Of a stretch of DNA of 64,000 nt, positions 34,838 through 42,638 are shown piece by piece; within the stretch, counting starts at the first letter, position 1; every line of letters begins with the position of its first letter. The notes under the pieces were generated by a model. It was not told the origin of the DNA. It was given only the letters and a program-made list of their open reading frames with translations, and did no database searches. This DNA is from Hyphomicrobiales bacterium. Its GTDB lineage: Bacteria; Pseudomonadota; Alphaproteobacteria; Rhizobiales; Beijerinckiaceae. Made by a program: the position numbers and the translations under genes. The stretch covers positions 44,694-108,693 of the forward strand of contig JAFLCX010000004.1 in the NCBI GenBank assembly GCA_017302635.1, given 5' to 3'.

Positions 34838-35811
34838 CGAACCCAGATCCGCGCAAGGGCGCTCATATTGCCGCCTGTCATCTCGAACCAGATGTCAGAT
34901 GACCCCAGAATTGGCGCAAGAGGCAGACGACCGGGGAAGCGCCGCTCGTAGAACGGCATCCAGCCCATCTGAAATCGCCCGAGGGGTTTCTGTTCGGCAC
35001 CGGCAAGTCGGGCTGCCTTGGCGGGGTTGGCAAAACCCTCATGAACGAAGGCCGCGAGGCGGTGGATCGCGCCACGTTCCAGCGGGTACCAATCCTCGCC
35101 GCGCCGGGCCGCAAGTTCCGCAAGCATCAGAAGCGGCTGAAGCGAAAAGGCATGATAATGCAAGGCCATGCCAGCGCGCGCCGTTTCCTTCGGCAAGGAG
35201 CCATCCGGCTCGATGTGCCGCATCGCCTCGCGATAGGTTTCTGCGGCCAATGCCCAGTGCGCGCGATGCCCTGTCGCGGATGCGGAAGCACCGAGCGCAA
35301 ACCCGACCCAATAATAGTGGTTGTTGTAGTTCCTCTTCCGGCCCGCGTAATCCTTCGCGACCTCAGCGGCGACCCGGTCAAGCCAAGGCTCGATCATCGC
35401 CTGATCCTCGGCCCTGATATCCGGCTTGACCATCAGATAGGCCATCGAGAAAGCTGCCAGCGCCCATTTACGCTCGAATTTGGCCTGAATCTCGTTCATC
35501 ACCCCGAGCATTGCGCCGCCCTCGGCCCATCCGCGCAGGCCCTTGGCAACGCAGCTGCTCCAGTCCCTGCTGCCAGCGATGGAGCGGCTCGCGAAACGGG
35601 ACATGGAGGCGCGGAAATCCTCAAGCGGTTTCATCGCCGCTTTGCGCTTCTCCCACAGAGCCGTATCGACGATCGAGTGGTTCTTGTCGGAATAGAAGCG
35701 GTTCGAAGTGATATCGACGACAGGCGGCGAGGGAGTGCCGCAATCGCGCGCCTGTGCCGGCGCAGCGAAGCAGCCGGCCACGATGACAAGACCCGCCAGT
35801 GTTCTGAACAT
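34834..35811 (-). CDS. Periplasmic alginate lyase-like protein (PL5/AlgL-type fold)
   Basis: This 325-residue exported protein has a signal peptide (MFRTLAGLVIVAGCFAAPAQA). The mature part has RKRNYNNHYYWVGFALGASA, with the Asn-Asn-His pair used in catalysis by AlgL lyases. It also has the conserved block PDGSLPKETARAGMALHYHA, then FSLQPLLMLAELAARRG. It would therefore cleave a uronate-containing polymer by beta-elimination in the periplasm. There are no alginate biosynthesis genes beside it. The exopolysaccharide locus 12 kb away is a possible source of substrate. Substrate identity is inference. The gene overlaps the convergent FAH-family gene by 4 bp. Confidence 0.82.
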   Translation of the reverse strand: MFRTLAGLVIVAGCFAAPAQARDCGTPSPPVVDITSNRFYSDKNHSIVDTALWEKRKAAMKPLEDFRASMSRFASRSIAGSRDWSSCVAKGLRGWAEGGAMLGVMNEIQAKFERKWALAAFSMAYLMVKPDIRAEDQAMIEPWLDRVAAEVAKDYAGRKRNYNNHYYWVGFALGASASATGHRAHWALAAETYREAMRHIEPDGSLPKETARAGMALHYHAFSLQPLLMLAELAARRGEDWYPLERGAIHRLAAFVHEGFANPAKAARLAGAEQKPLGRFQMGWMPFYERRFPGRLPLAPILGSSDIWFEMTGGNMSALARIWVR

Positions 35812-35860
35812 GGTCGTCCCTCCTGACTGGAGAGATTAGCGGATGTTCTCCAAAGGAAGC

Positions 35861-36850
35861 TTACAACCCCAGCATCAATTTGAGGTTCTGAACGGCTGCC
35901 CCCGAAGCGCCCTTGCCCAGATTGTCGAGTCGCGCCACCAGCACGGCCTGCCCTTTCGTGTCATCACCGAACACGAAGAGCTCCATCTTGTTGGTGTTGT
36001 TGAGCGCCTCAGGCTCCAGTTTGCCTTTGAGGTTTGCTGTCTCACCTGCGTCAGCCACGCGCACTTCGCCGCCCGCCGCGTAATGCGCGGCAAGGCAATC
36101 GCGCAGGTTCGCGACATGGCCCACACTTTTCAGCATCGAGAAGTGCAGCGGCACGGAGACGAGCATGCCCTGCCGGAAATTGCCGACGCTCGGCACAAAA
36201 ATCGGCTGATGCCACAAGCCGGAATAGCGTGTGAGTTCAGGGAGATGCTTGTGAGCAAGCGCCAGACCATAAAGCTCGAAAACAGGCGCGACGCCGGTTT
36301 CATAGGCTTCGATCATGCTCTTGCCGCCACCGGAATAGCCCGAGACCGCGTTGATCATCACAGGGTGATCCGCAGCCATGAGCCCGGCATCAACCAGCGG
36401 ACGGATGAGGGCGATGCCACCCGTCGGGTAGCATCCGGGATTGGAAACGTTGCGCGCCTCGGCGATCGCTGACGCCTGTCCGGGTGCCATCTCGGCAAAA
36501 CCGTAGACCCAGCCGGGCGCGACCCGGTGGGCGGTCGAGGCGTCGATGAAGCGCGGCGCATCCGCCCCGAGGCCCTGCCCCATCGCGACCGTCTCCTTCG
36601 CAGCCTCATCCGGCAGGCACAGGATCACGACATCGACCTCGGCGAGCAGCGCCCGCTTGGCTTCGGGGTCCTTGCGCTTTTCCGGCGCAATGGAAACCAG
36701 CTTGATCGCCTTCTCTCCCGCGAGCCGCTCGCGGATCTGCAGGCCGGTGGTGCCCGCCTCGCCATCAATGAAAACGGTGGGAACCTTGCCCTTGAGTTTT
36801 GGCCGGTGGGGTGCCGCGGGGTGCGCGACATCTTGCACAACGATCGACAT
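35861..36850 (-). CDS. argC: N-acetyl-gamma-glutamyl-phosphate reductase (short type)
   Basis: This 329-residue enzyme makes N-acetylglutamate semialdehyde in arginine synthesis using NADPH. It contains the N-terminal [20 protein letters not shown], the [13 protein letters not shown] region and the catalytic Cys140 in [35 protein letters not shown] and the C-terminal [19 protein letters not shown] follow. This is the compact argC type found in alphaproteobacteria, here with a slightly long N-terminus. The ATG at 36850 is preceded by a weak ribosome site. Upstream at 36930-36974 lies a short ORF with a strong ribosome site and a hairpin, a likely leader region. Confidence 0.93.
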   Translation of the reverse strand: MSIVVQDVAHPAAPHRPKLKGKVPTVFIDGEAGTTGLQIRERLAGEKAIKLVSIAPEKRKDPEAKRALLAEVDVVILCLPDEAAKETVAMGQGLGADAPRFIDASTAHRVAPGWVYGFAEMAPGQASAIAEARNVSNPGCYPTGGIALIRPLVDAGLMAADHPVMINAVSGYSGGGKSMIEAYETGVAPVFELYGLALAHKHLPELTRYSGLWHQPIFVPSVGNFRQGMLVSVPLHFSMLKSVGHVANLRDCLAAHYAAGGEVRVADAGETANLKGKLEPEALNNTNKMELFVFGDDTKGQAVLVARLDNLGKGASGAAVQNLKLMLGL

Positions 36851-36897
36851 GGCGAAGCCTTTGAATTGAAGATGCGGGGACGGAAAACACGGCAGCA

Positions 36898-36917
36898 CGC
36901 GGGGCAAATTGCCCCGG
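36898..36917 (-). promoter_or_regulatory. Hairpin in the argC leader
   Basis: GGGGCAAATTGCCCC (36901-36915) with flanking complementary bases can fold as a compact hairpin between the leader ORF stop and argC. On the minus strand it is preceded, not followed, by a T run, so it is not an ordinary terminator. Confidence 0.45.
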
Positions 36918-36929
36918 CAAAAACTCAGA

Positions 36930-36974
36930 TCAGGCTCGTCGCGGTTGAACCGCCTGATAGGAAAGCCGCATCAT
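36930..36974 (-). CDS. Candidate leader peptide upstream of argC
   Basis: A 14-codon ORF encodes [14 protein letters not shown]. It is preceded by GCAGGAGCAACG, a strong ribosome site at ideal spacing, better than that of argC itself. Two consecutive CGA codons (an Arg codon that is usually rare) come just before the last sense codon, and a third Arg is near the start. The stop lies 79 bp before argC, with a hairpin between. This layout suggests that translation of the ORF senses arginine supply or ribosome speed and so controls argC. Without comparison to other genomes this remains a hypothesis; the ORF could also be a small protein in its own right. Confidence 0.5.
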   Translation of the reverse strand: MMRLSYQAVQPRRA

Positions 36975-37077
36975 CGTTGCTCCTGCAATCGCATCCGCGC
37001 ACTGAAGGGCGGACGGATATTGGAATTCTCCATGCCGAAAAACGCGCGGCCGCGCAAGAGCCTGCTCGATCATAGGG

Positions 37078-37374
37078 CTATTCCGGGACGGTCTTCCGGC
37101 CCATATGCAGGAATAGCGCAAAAATGATCCAGGGCAGGAAGAACCCGCCCGCCCATAGCATCAGCCCCAGCATATGCGCCCATTGCGGTGCATTGCGCAC
37201 GTCATTCATCAGATAGGGAGCGGCGGAAACGAGCCCGATCATCACGATCGGTGCCAGAAACGCGGCCATCGCCATCGGGATGCGGATGCGCGCCGGCCGA
37301 TGCCGTGCAAACAGGATCAGCAAACTCGGCAGGAGCACGAGCAGGACAAGCAAGCCGAGGACAATGATGCGCAT
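37078..37374 (-). CDS. Small membrane protein of unknown function
   Basis: This 98-residue protein has three hydrophobic segments: IIVLGLLVLLVLLPSLLILF, MAAFLAPIVMIGLVSAAPYL and LGLMLWAGGFFLPWIIFALF. It starts at 37374; the ORF extension to 37428 lacks hydrophobicity and a ribosome site. The tail GRKTVPE is cytoplasmic or periplasmic. I do not recognise the family. It stands alone, divergent from the methyltransferase-like gene. Confidence 0.6.
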   Translation of the reverse strand: MRIIVLGLLVLLVLLPSLLILFARHRPARIRIPMAMAAFLAPIVMIGLVSAAPYLMNDVRNAPQWAHMLGLMLWAGGFFLPWIIFALFLHMGRKTVPE

Positions 37375-37539
37375 GGCGGTTTCCGGAAGCCTTTGGCCCC
37401 ATATCGGCAAGGAACGCGCGAAGTGCAAGCGGCTGATCTTTGCAACTCACCCGAATTTCGCACGTGCATCCCGTTCATCAAGCGGATAGGCAGGGCGCGT
37501 TATCTCGCGAAACCACCCTCGATCGATCTGGACAAAGCC

Positions 37540-38316
37540 ATGAATCTCCCGACCGGAAACCCGAAGCTCGATACCTACCTCGCCGAGGGCTACACGAGCG
37601 TGCGCGGCATGTCCTCGGCCTTCGCGGCCTCGATTTCCGGACACATGATCCGCCGGCAGAGCGAGATGGGCATCAAAGGCCATATCGCCGAGATCGGCAC
37701 CTTCGAAGGCCGGTTCTTCATCGCGCTGGCGCATGGGTTGGCCGATGGCGAGCACGCGATCGGCATCGATATCTTCACCTGGCCGTCCGAAAAGGTGCTC
37801 GACAACCTGCACGAGAACCTTGCACGCCACGGCATTGCGCGGGAGCGCTACACCGCGATCAAGGGCTCGACCGCTGATATGGGCATCGCCGACCTGATCG
37901 CACCCGTCAAAGGCCGCCCTGATCTCGATCCCCTGCTGCCGATCCGCTTCTTCCATATCGATGGCCAGCATGACGAGGTGAACCTCACGAAAGACCTCGC
38001 GCTCGCTTTGCCCCTGATGCATCCGCAGGGGCTGATCGTGCTCGATGACATGCTGCATCCGAGCTATCCCGGTCTGGTCGAGACCGTGCACAAATGGCTG
38101 CGCGCGCACCCGGACTGGGTCTGCCTCGCGATCCTCGACCGCGAGGATATCGTCGCGGCCGCCAAATATGTGCTGGTGCGCGCCGAGGCGGTGGCGCTCT
38201 ACGAGCAGGACCTGCTCACCACTTTCGCCGCCAACGTCTTCCCCATGGGCTCGGATGTGGAAGGGCACTTCACGGTGGTGCTCACCCCGCATCCGAGACT
38301 GGCCGAGGTGGATTGA
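37540..38316 (+). CDS. Class I SAM-dependent methyltransferase-like protein
   Basis: This 258-residue protein has a Rossmann-type methyltransferase core. Motif I is HIAEIGTFEGRFFIALAHGL (near residue 45), followed by GIDIFTWPSEKV. IRFFHIDGQHDEVNLTKDLA and GLIVLDDMLHPSYPG follow, the pattern seen in the Methyltransf_24 / cephalosporin-hydroxylase-like group. The target is unknown; relatives act on small molecules and glycans. I used the ATG at 37540 because upstream codons overlap the divergent membrane-protein gene. It ends 5 bp before the convergent proline-rich protein gene. Confidence 0.8.
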   Translation: MNLPTGNPKLDTYLAEGYTSVRGMSSAFAASISGHMIRRQSEMGIKGHIAEIGTFEGRFFIALAHGLADGEHAIGIDIFTWPSEKVLDNLHENLARHGIARERYTAIKGSTADMGIADLIAPVKGRPDLDPLLPIRFFHIDGQHDEVNLTKDLALALPLMHPQGLIVLDDMLHPSYPGLVETVHKWLRAHPDWVCLAILDREDIVAAAKYVLVRAEAVALYEQDLLTTFAANVFPMGSDVEGHFTVVLTPHPRLAEVD

Positions 38317-38321
38317 ACCGA

Positions 38322-38699
38322 CTACCGCTCCAGAATGGTGGGCCCCGGCACATCGATGAGCTTGCCACGCGCGGGAATTTCCAACCGCGGAATCCGTTCC
38401 GGCGGAACGGCGTGACGCTCGGGGATGCGCGCGCCGATGGGCGGTGCCGGGCGCACCGGCTGATAGCCTTCCGCCTGCTCGGGCAGCCTGAGCGGACGGG
38501 CAATGGGGTGTGGGGGCGGAGGCAGCGGCATAGCCGGCTGGGTCGGCGCGCCGGCACCATATTCGTGCGCGTAGGGCATGTCGCTCGGCATCCGGCCGGG
38601 AATGGGATGGTGCTGCGCCGATGCGAGACCGGTTGCCAGCGATAACATCGCGACAATACTCGACAGAAAACCGGTTGCGCGCGGGAGGGCGATGCTCAT
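38322..38699 (-). CDS. Secreted proline-rich hypothetical protein
   Basis: This 125-residue protein has a signal peptide (TGFLSSIVAMLSLATGLASA, cleavage near residue 29). The mature part is proline-rich and probably unstructured: PTQPAMPLPPPPHPIARPLR, then PEQAEGYQPVRPAPPIGARI, ending PGPTILER. No domain is recognised. The upstream ORF extension to 39107 runs through a terminator and is discarded. It follows the terminator of the next upstream secreted-protein gene, so it needs its own promoter within 38700-38747. Confidence 0.55.
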   Translation of the reverse strand: MSIALPRATGFLSSIVAMLSLATGLASAQHHPIPGRMPSDMPYAHEYGAGAPTQPAMPLPPPPHPIARPLRLPEQAEGYQPVRPAPPIGARIPERHAVPPERIPRLEIPARGKLIDVPGPTILER

Positions 38700-38747
38700 C
38701 CCGCCAAGCTGCGCCGCCGATGCGGCAAGCTCAAGGCGTGCCTCAAC

Positions 38748-38773
38748 AAAAAGCCCCGGCGAACCGGGGCTTT
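38748..38773 (-). terminator. Rho-independent terminator (twin 1)
   Basis: AAAGCCCCGG / CCGGGGCTTT, 10-bp stem (38750-38759 with 38764-38773), TTCG loop on the minus strand, ending in TTTTT. It closes the secreted Cys-containing gene at 38824-39354. Stem identical to the terminator at 39429-39455. Confidence 0.85.
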
Positions 38774-38823
38774 CGAACACTTTCATACGTGCCTCATCAG
38801 GGCGCGCGGCCGAGACGGGCGCT

Positions 38824-39354
38824 TCACGGGGTCCCGATGCATTGCTGGAAACGGTGGTACGCCGCGCCGCTGGTAATTCGGGTCCAACCGACCTGACCGC
38901 TCGGCAACATCTGGGCAAAGCCGCCGTTCGCGACCGAGCAATAACAGGCTTGACGGGAAACGGGGTTGGCAACACGACCACAGGCGCCACCAGCCTGCAC
39001 AACGCGCGGTGGTTGTCCCGAGTAATAGACCGGCGCCGCCCGACGACTGGGCCGAGGCGCCCGAACAAGAGCCGGAATACGGTTGGAATAGACGGGCCGA
39101 CGGGCATTGTTCACCGGCCGACGGTAAACAACCGGCCGGTAAACACCGCTATCCCCTCTATAGACACGGCGCGTAACCTGCTCACGACCGGTTCTGGATG
39201 AGCGCGCGTAAATATTGATATTGTATTGAGGCGCATAGATGATGGTACCAGGAGCATAGCGTGGATGATATGTTTGCGCATGAGCGCTGTCGCTAGAAAT
39301 AAAGATCTGCAGCACTACGGCGATCACGAAAGAAAAAATTGAAAGATATTTCAT
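38824..39354 (-). CDS. Secreted hypothetical protein with conserved-looking cysteine cluster
   Basis: This 176-residue protein has a signal peptide (FSFVIAVVLQIFISSDSAHA). The next 90 residues are rich in Arg, Tyr, Pro and Asn (YRPVVYRRPVNNARRPVYSN), a basic and probably disordered stretch. The C-terminal 50 residues contain four cysteines: GGACGRV, RQACYCSVA and FQQCIGTP. This C-terminal end resembles small periplasmic disulfide-bonded proteins, but I cannot name a family. Base composition at its 5' end is lower in GC than in neighbouring genes. It is bracketed by two nearly identical terminators. Confidence 0.6.
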   Translation of the reverse strand: MKYLSIFSFVIAVVLQIFISSDSAHAQTYHPRYAPGTIIYAPQYNINIYARSSRTGREQVTRRVYRGDSGVYRPVVYRRPVNNARRPVYSNRIPALVRAPRPSRRAAPVYYSGQPPRVVQAGGACGRVANPVSRQACYCSVANGGFAQMLPSGQVGWTRITSGAAYHRFQQCIGTP

Positions 39355-39428
39355 GCCACTTCCCCCAAAGTTACGGCTGGCACGAGCCTAAATACAATGA
39401 TCAACAATGGCAAGCTTGCTGCAACAAC

Positions 39429-39455
39429 AAAAAAGCCCCGGTGAACCGGGGCTTT
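39429..39455 (-). terminator. Rho-independent terminator of rplM-rpsI (twin 2)
   Basis: AAAGCCCCGG / CCGGGGCTTT (39432-39441 with 39446-39455), TTCA loop, followed on the minus strand by TTTTTTG. It lies 55 bp after the rpsI stop codon. Confidence 0.88.
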
Positions 39456-39471
39456 GAATTCAGGCAAGATG

Positions 39472-39500
39472 CAGATGGCCGGAATAAGTCCGGCCATGAC
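39472..39500. repeat. Half copy of palindromic repeat family A
   Basis: AGATGGCCGGAATAAGTCCG followed by GCCATGAC matches the right-hand module of the family A repeats at 14829 and 22553. It sits between the rpsI stop and its terminator. Confidence 0.6.
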
Positions 39501-39509
39501 GGCAGCGCC

Positions 39510-39989
39510 TCAGCGCTTCGAGAACTGGAAGCTGCGGCGGGCCTTCGCCTTGCCATACTTCTTGCGCTCGACCGTGCGGCTGTCACGCGTCAGGAAGCCA
39601 CCCTTTTTCAGAACACCGCGCAGTTCGGGTTCGAAATAGGTCAGCGCCTTGGCGATGCCGTGGCGCACGGCACCGGCCTGACCCGAAAGACCACCACCAT
39701 CGACCGTCACCAGCACGTCATACTGATCGGCACGACCGGCCGCGACGAGCGGCTGGTTGAGGAGCATGCGCAGCACCGGGCGGGCGAAATACACTTCCAG
39801 CGCGCGGGTGTTGACCGTGATCTTGCCCGAGCCGGGCTTGATCCAGACGCGGGCCACCGCGTCCTTCCGCTTGCCGGTGGCATAGGCGCGGCCGAGCTTG
39901 TCGAGCTTCTGGACATGCACCGGGGCTTCCGCCTGCACGCCCTTGGTGGAACCGCCGAGTTCGGCGAGAGAGGAAAGGGTCTCAGCCAT
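39510..39989 (-). CDS. rpsI: 30S ribosomal protein S9
   Basis: This 159-residue protein is S9. It contains [20 protein letters not shown], the S9 start of the conserved core. [20 protein letters not shown] follows, and the C-terminal tail [20 protein letters not shown] ends KR, whose last Arg reaches the ribosomal P site. The N-terminal extension of about 30 residues is usual in alphaproteobacteria. The start ATG shares a base with the stop of rplM (TAATG), so translation is coupled. A strong terminator follows. Confidence 0.97.
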   Translation of the reverse strand: MAETLSSLAELGGSTKGVQAEAPVHVQKLDKLGRAYATGKRKDAVARVWIKPGSGKITVNTRALEVYFARPVLRMLLNQPLVAAGRADQYDVLVTVDGGGLSGQAGAVRHGIAKALTYFEPELRGVLKKGGFLTRDSRTVERKKYGKAKARRSFQFSKR

Positions 39990-40474
39990 TAGCCGTGCCT
40001 CGTGTTCTTCGGATTGAGCTTGGCCACATCCAGAACTTCCGGGGCCTGAGCTTCATGCGGGTGAGACGCGCCCTTGTAGACGCGCAGGTTGCCGAGCTGC
40101 TGGCGGCCGAGCGGCCCACGCGGGAGCATGCGCTCCACGGCTTTTTCCACCACGCGCTCAGGGAAACGGCCATCAAGAATGAAGCGTGCAGTGCGCTCCT
40201 TGATGCCGCCGATATAGCCGGTGTGGTGATAGTAAACCTTGTCGTCGCGCTTGCGGCCCGTGAACACCACCTTCTCGGCGTTGATCACAATCACGTTGTC
40301 GCCCATATCCACATGCGGCGTGAACGTCGCCTTGTGCTTGCCGCGGAGACGAAGCGCGATGATCGAGGCAAGGCGGCCAACAACGAGGCCGGTGCCGTCA
40401 ATCACGATCCACTTCTTCTCGACCTCGGCGGGCTTGGCCACGAAAGACTTCGTGGCGGAGCTGAGAGCCCTCAT
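39989..40474 (-). CDS. rplM: 50S ribosomal protein L13
   Basis: This 161-residue protein is L13. Typical blocks are [80 protein letters not shown] and [18 protein letters not shown]. It is slightly longer at the N-terminus ([15 protein letters not shown]) than the usual 154-residue form; GAGGAC lies before the ATG. With rpsI it forms the standard L13-S9 operon. AT-rich DNA upstream probably holds the promoter. Confidence 0.97.
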   Translation of the reverse strand: MRALSSATKSFVAKPAEVEKKWIVIDGTGLVVGRLASIIALRLRGKHKATFTPHVDMGDNVIVINAEKVVFTGRKRDDKVYYHHTGYIGGIKERTARFILDGRFPERVVEKAVERMLPRGPLGRQQLGNLRVYKGASHPHEAQAPEVLDVAKLNPKNTRHG

Positions 40475-40609
40475 ATCGTCCTCGATCAGTTCAAAAATGA
40501 AACCGGCGCGAATGCCGCGCCGGGATGAAGGGCTGGATAAAGCATTGAAACGCCGAGGTCAACGCAATCTGACACGCTTGTTTTTTGCTGAATTCTATAT
40601 ATTTCAATG

Positions 40610-40643
40610 AATTAAATAATATGGTATTATTTTACCGCATCAA
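40610..40643 (-). promoter_or_regulatory. Candidate promoter of rplM-rpsI
   Basis: The 40570-40640 stretch is very AT-rich. On the minus strand TTGATG (40643-40638) is followed after 17 bp by ATTATT (40620-40615). It lies about 140 bp upstream of the rplM ATG and just after the thioesterase gene. Confidence 0.35.
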
Positions 40644-41077
40644 GATCGTTCACCTGGCGGTACGGAATAGGTGCCGGTGACATGCGCGACTGGCTCATCC
40701 GAACCCTCCGAGAATAGGCTCACCTCGCCCACGCAGAGCCGTTTTCCGGCTTTGAGCAGCCGGGTTTCGCTGACGATATCCCCGGTTTCGGGCTTGCGCA
40801 GGAAATTGATGGAAAGATTGGTGGTCACCGCAAGTGGCACGCGCCCCACGACGCTCAGAACCGCCACGTAGAGAGCGAAATCGGCGAGGCTCATCATGGC
40901 CGGGCCGGAGATTGTGCCGCCGGGACGCAAATTCTTCGGATGATGCTTCATCCGCACGCGGCAGGTGCCGTGGCCCACGGCTTCGATGAAGAGCGTTCGC
41001 CCTCCTTGATGTATCTCAGGGAAAATCTCGTCGAGATATTGCTCCATCTCGTCGCGAGATAAGGCTGCATGCGTCAT
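40640..41077 (-). CDS. PaaI family hot-dog thioesterase
   Basis: This 145-residue single hot-dog-fold protein has RVRMKHHPKNLRPGGTISGP, then AMMSLADFALYVAVLSVVGR. It carries the PaaI-type active-site arrangement (Gly-Gly and Asp in the central helix) and NLSINFLRKPETGDIVSETR. These enzymes hydrolyse acyl-CoA or aryl-CoA thioesters. The start at 41077 gives the normal length; the upstream ORF extension would overlap the divergent hydratase leader. A thioesterase gene at this place before rplM is, as I recall, common in Hyphomicrobiales. Confidence 0.9.
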   Translation of the reverse strand: MTHAALSRDEMEQYLDEIFPEIHQGGRTLFIEAVGHGTCRVRMKHHPKNLRPGGTISGPAMMSLADFALYVAVLSVVGRVPLAVTTNLSINFLRKPETGDIVSETRLLKAGKRLCVGEVSLFSEGSDEPVAHVTGTYSVPPGERS

Positions 41078-41152
41078 TCGGGGCGGTCCTTCGGGCTGGC
41101 CGGTGGTGCGGTGCGGCCTATTTCGCCACAAGCGAAGCCTCGAGGGAAGCCG

Positions 41153-41959
41153 ATGTCAAACCCCGCTCAGGATGTTTCCCCCGAGGACAGGTTCGTGCGC
41201 ATTGCCCGGCACGGCGCCATCACGCTCATCACCATGACGCAGGCCCGGCGGCGCAACCCGCTCTCGAAGGGCATGATTGCCGCTTTGCATGACGCGACCC
41301 TCGAAGCCGGAGCCGATGAGGCCGTGCGCGTCGTGGTGATCGCGGCAGAAGGCCCGGCCTACTGTGCCGGGCACGATCTCGCGGAGATCACGGCCGCGCG
41401 AACCGCGCACGATCAGGGCCGCGCGTTTTTCGAGAGCCTGATGGCGGATTGCGCCGCCCTGATGCTCGCCATCCGGGCCTGTCCGAAGCCGGTGATCGCA
41501 GCGGTGGAAGGGATTGCGACCGCCGCCGGCTGCCAGCTTGTCGCGACCTGCGATCTTGCGATTGCCGGGGAGGCAGCCGGGTTCGCGACGCCAGGTGTGC
41601 ATATCGGTCTTTTCTGCTCCACGCCAATGGTGGCGCTGTCGCGCAACCTCGCGCCCAAACATGCGATGGAAATGCTGCTTTCGGGCGACATCCACGATGC
41701 TGGCATGGCTTTCCGTTTCGGCCTGATCAATCGCGTCGTGCCGATCGGCGAGGCCTTGCCGCAGGCGCTCGCGCTGGCTGGACAAATCGCGGCGAAGCCT
41801 CCCGCGACGTTGCGGATCGGCAAGGAGGCATTTTACCACCAGAATGAAATGCCGATCGCGCAAGCCTATGATTATGCCTCGCGCGTGATGGTCGACAACA
41901 TGCTCCACCGCGAGGCGGTTGAGGGCATTGGTGCCTTCCTCGGCCGGAAGAAGGGATAA
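41153..41959 (+). CDS. Enoyl-CoA hydratase/isomerase family protein
   Basis: This 268-residue crotonase-fold protein contains AITLITMTQARRRNPLSKGM near the start and the oxyanion-hole stretch AYCAGHDLAEI, then KPVIAAVEGIATAAGCQLVA and FATPGVHIGLFCSTPMVALS. In this subgroup (enoyl-CoA hydratase domain-containing protein 3-like) the usual catalytic glutamates are partly replaced, so the reaction may differ from standard beta-oxidation. GAGGGAAG precedes the ATG at 41153. It is divergent from the thioesterase, which may share acyl-CoA substrates. Confidence 0.88.
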   Translation: MSNPAQDVSPEDRFVRIARHGAITLITMTQARRRNPLSKGMIAALHDATLEAGADEAVRVVVIAAEGPAYCAGHDLAEITAARTAHDQGRAFFESLMADCAALMLAIRACPKPVIAAVEGIATAAGCQLVATCDLAIAGEAAGFATPGVHIGLFCSTPMVALSRNLAPKHAMEMLLSGDIHDAGMAFRFGLINRVVPIGEALPQALALAGQIAAKPPATLRIGKEAFYHQNEMPIAQAYDYASRVMVDNMLHREAVEGIGAFLGRKKG

Positions 41960-42021
41960 CCAAACCGCGAGCCGCGTTAAGCGGGTTGCATCGCGGCGCA
42001 GGAACCCCCATTCTTGCAGTC

Positions 42022-42582
42022 ATGATCCCGAAAATCCCCGAACTCGCCTCTCCACCCGTCGATCTGAGCTACCCCGATGCGCTGATCCGCGCGATCCTGA
42101 AAACGACGAAGCGCATTGCCCTCGTTGGCGCGAGCGATAACCCGGCGCGCCCGAGCTATTTTGTGTTCAAATACCTCTCCGAGCGGGGCTACGATGTCGT
42201 TCCCGTCAACCCGGCCCGCGCCGGGCAGATGCTGCTTGGCAAGCCGTTTGTCGCAAGCCTCGCCGAGATTGAAGGGCCGGTGGATATGGTGGAGATCTTC
42301 CGCAATTCCGATGCCGCCCTCGGTATCACGGAGGAGGCGCTGAAGCTCGACCCATTGCCGAAAGTCATCTGGATGCAACTCTCCGTGCGCAACGACGAAG
42401 CGGCGGCTTTGGCGGAAGCCAAGGGTATCACCGTGATCATGAACCGCTGCCCGAAGATCGAATATGGCCGCCTTTCGGGGGAAATCTCGTGGCAGGGCAT
42501 CAATTCTCGCATCCTTTCGGCGAAACGGCCCGCTCTCTCGACCAAAGGCTTCCAGAAACTGACACTGGACCGGCGGCAATGA
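42022..42582 (+). CDS. CoA-binding domain protein (YccU-like)
   Basis: This 186-residue protein has the Rossmann-like CoA-binding fold of the YccU family. It contains KRIALVGASDNPARPSYFVF near residue 30, YDVVPVNPARAGQMLLGKPF, VDMVEIFRNSDAALGITEEA and the C-terminal GITVIMNRCPKIEYGRL. The biochemical role is unknown. In many Hyphomicrobiales I recall this gene directly upstream of the O-acetylhomoserine sulfhydrylase; here an arsenic pair lies between them. The start at 42022 avoids an unlikely twelve-codon extension. Confidence 0.88.
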   Translation: MIPKIPELASPPVDLSYPDALIRAILKTTKRIALVGASDNPARPSYFVFKYLSERGYDVVPVNPARAGQMLLGKPFVASLAEIEGPVDMVEIFRNSDAALGITEEALKLDPLPKVIWMQLSVRNDEAAALAEAKGITVIMNRCPKIEYGRLSGEISWQGINSRILSAKRPALSTKGFQKLTLDRRQ

Positions 42583-42583
42583 A

Positions 42584-42605
42584 CTGTCACCGGTTTGTCA
42601 TGAAA
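42584..42605 (+). promoter_or_regulatory. Candidate PHO box (PhoB site) upstream of arsC
   Basis: CTGTCACCGGT TTGTCATGAAA consists of two 11-bp direct repeats. It agrees with the consensus CTGTCAT-N4-CTGTCAT at 12 of 14 fixed positions. It begins 2 bp after the preceding stop codon and ends 33 bp before the arsC ATG. No clear -10 element was identified. Confidence 0.45.
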
Positions 42606-42638
42606 GCCCGTTAGCGGGCAGGCAAACTGGAGGTTCTG

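Noticed and set aside
34826..34845. Sequencing error at the overlap of the FAH and alginate-lyase-like genes
   Set aside because: Both stop codons are TAG/TAG on the shared palindrome CTAG. This is a legitimate convergent overlap.
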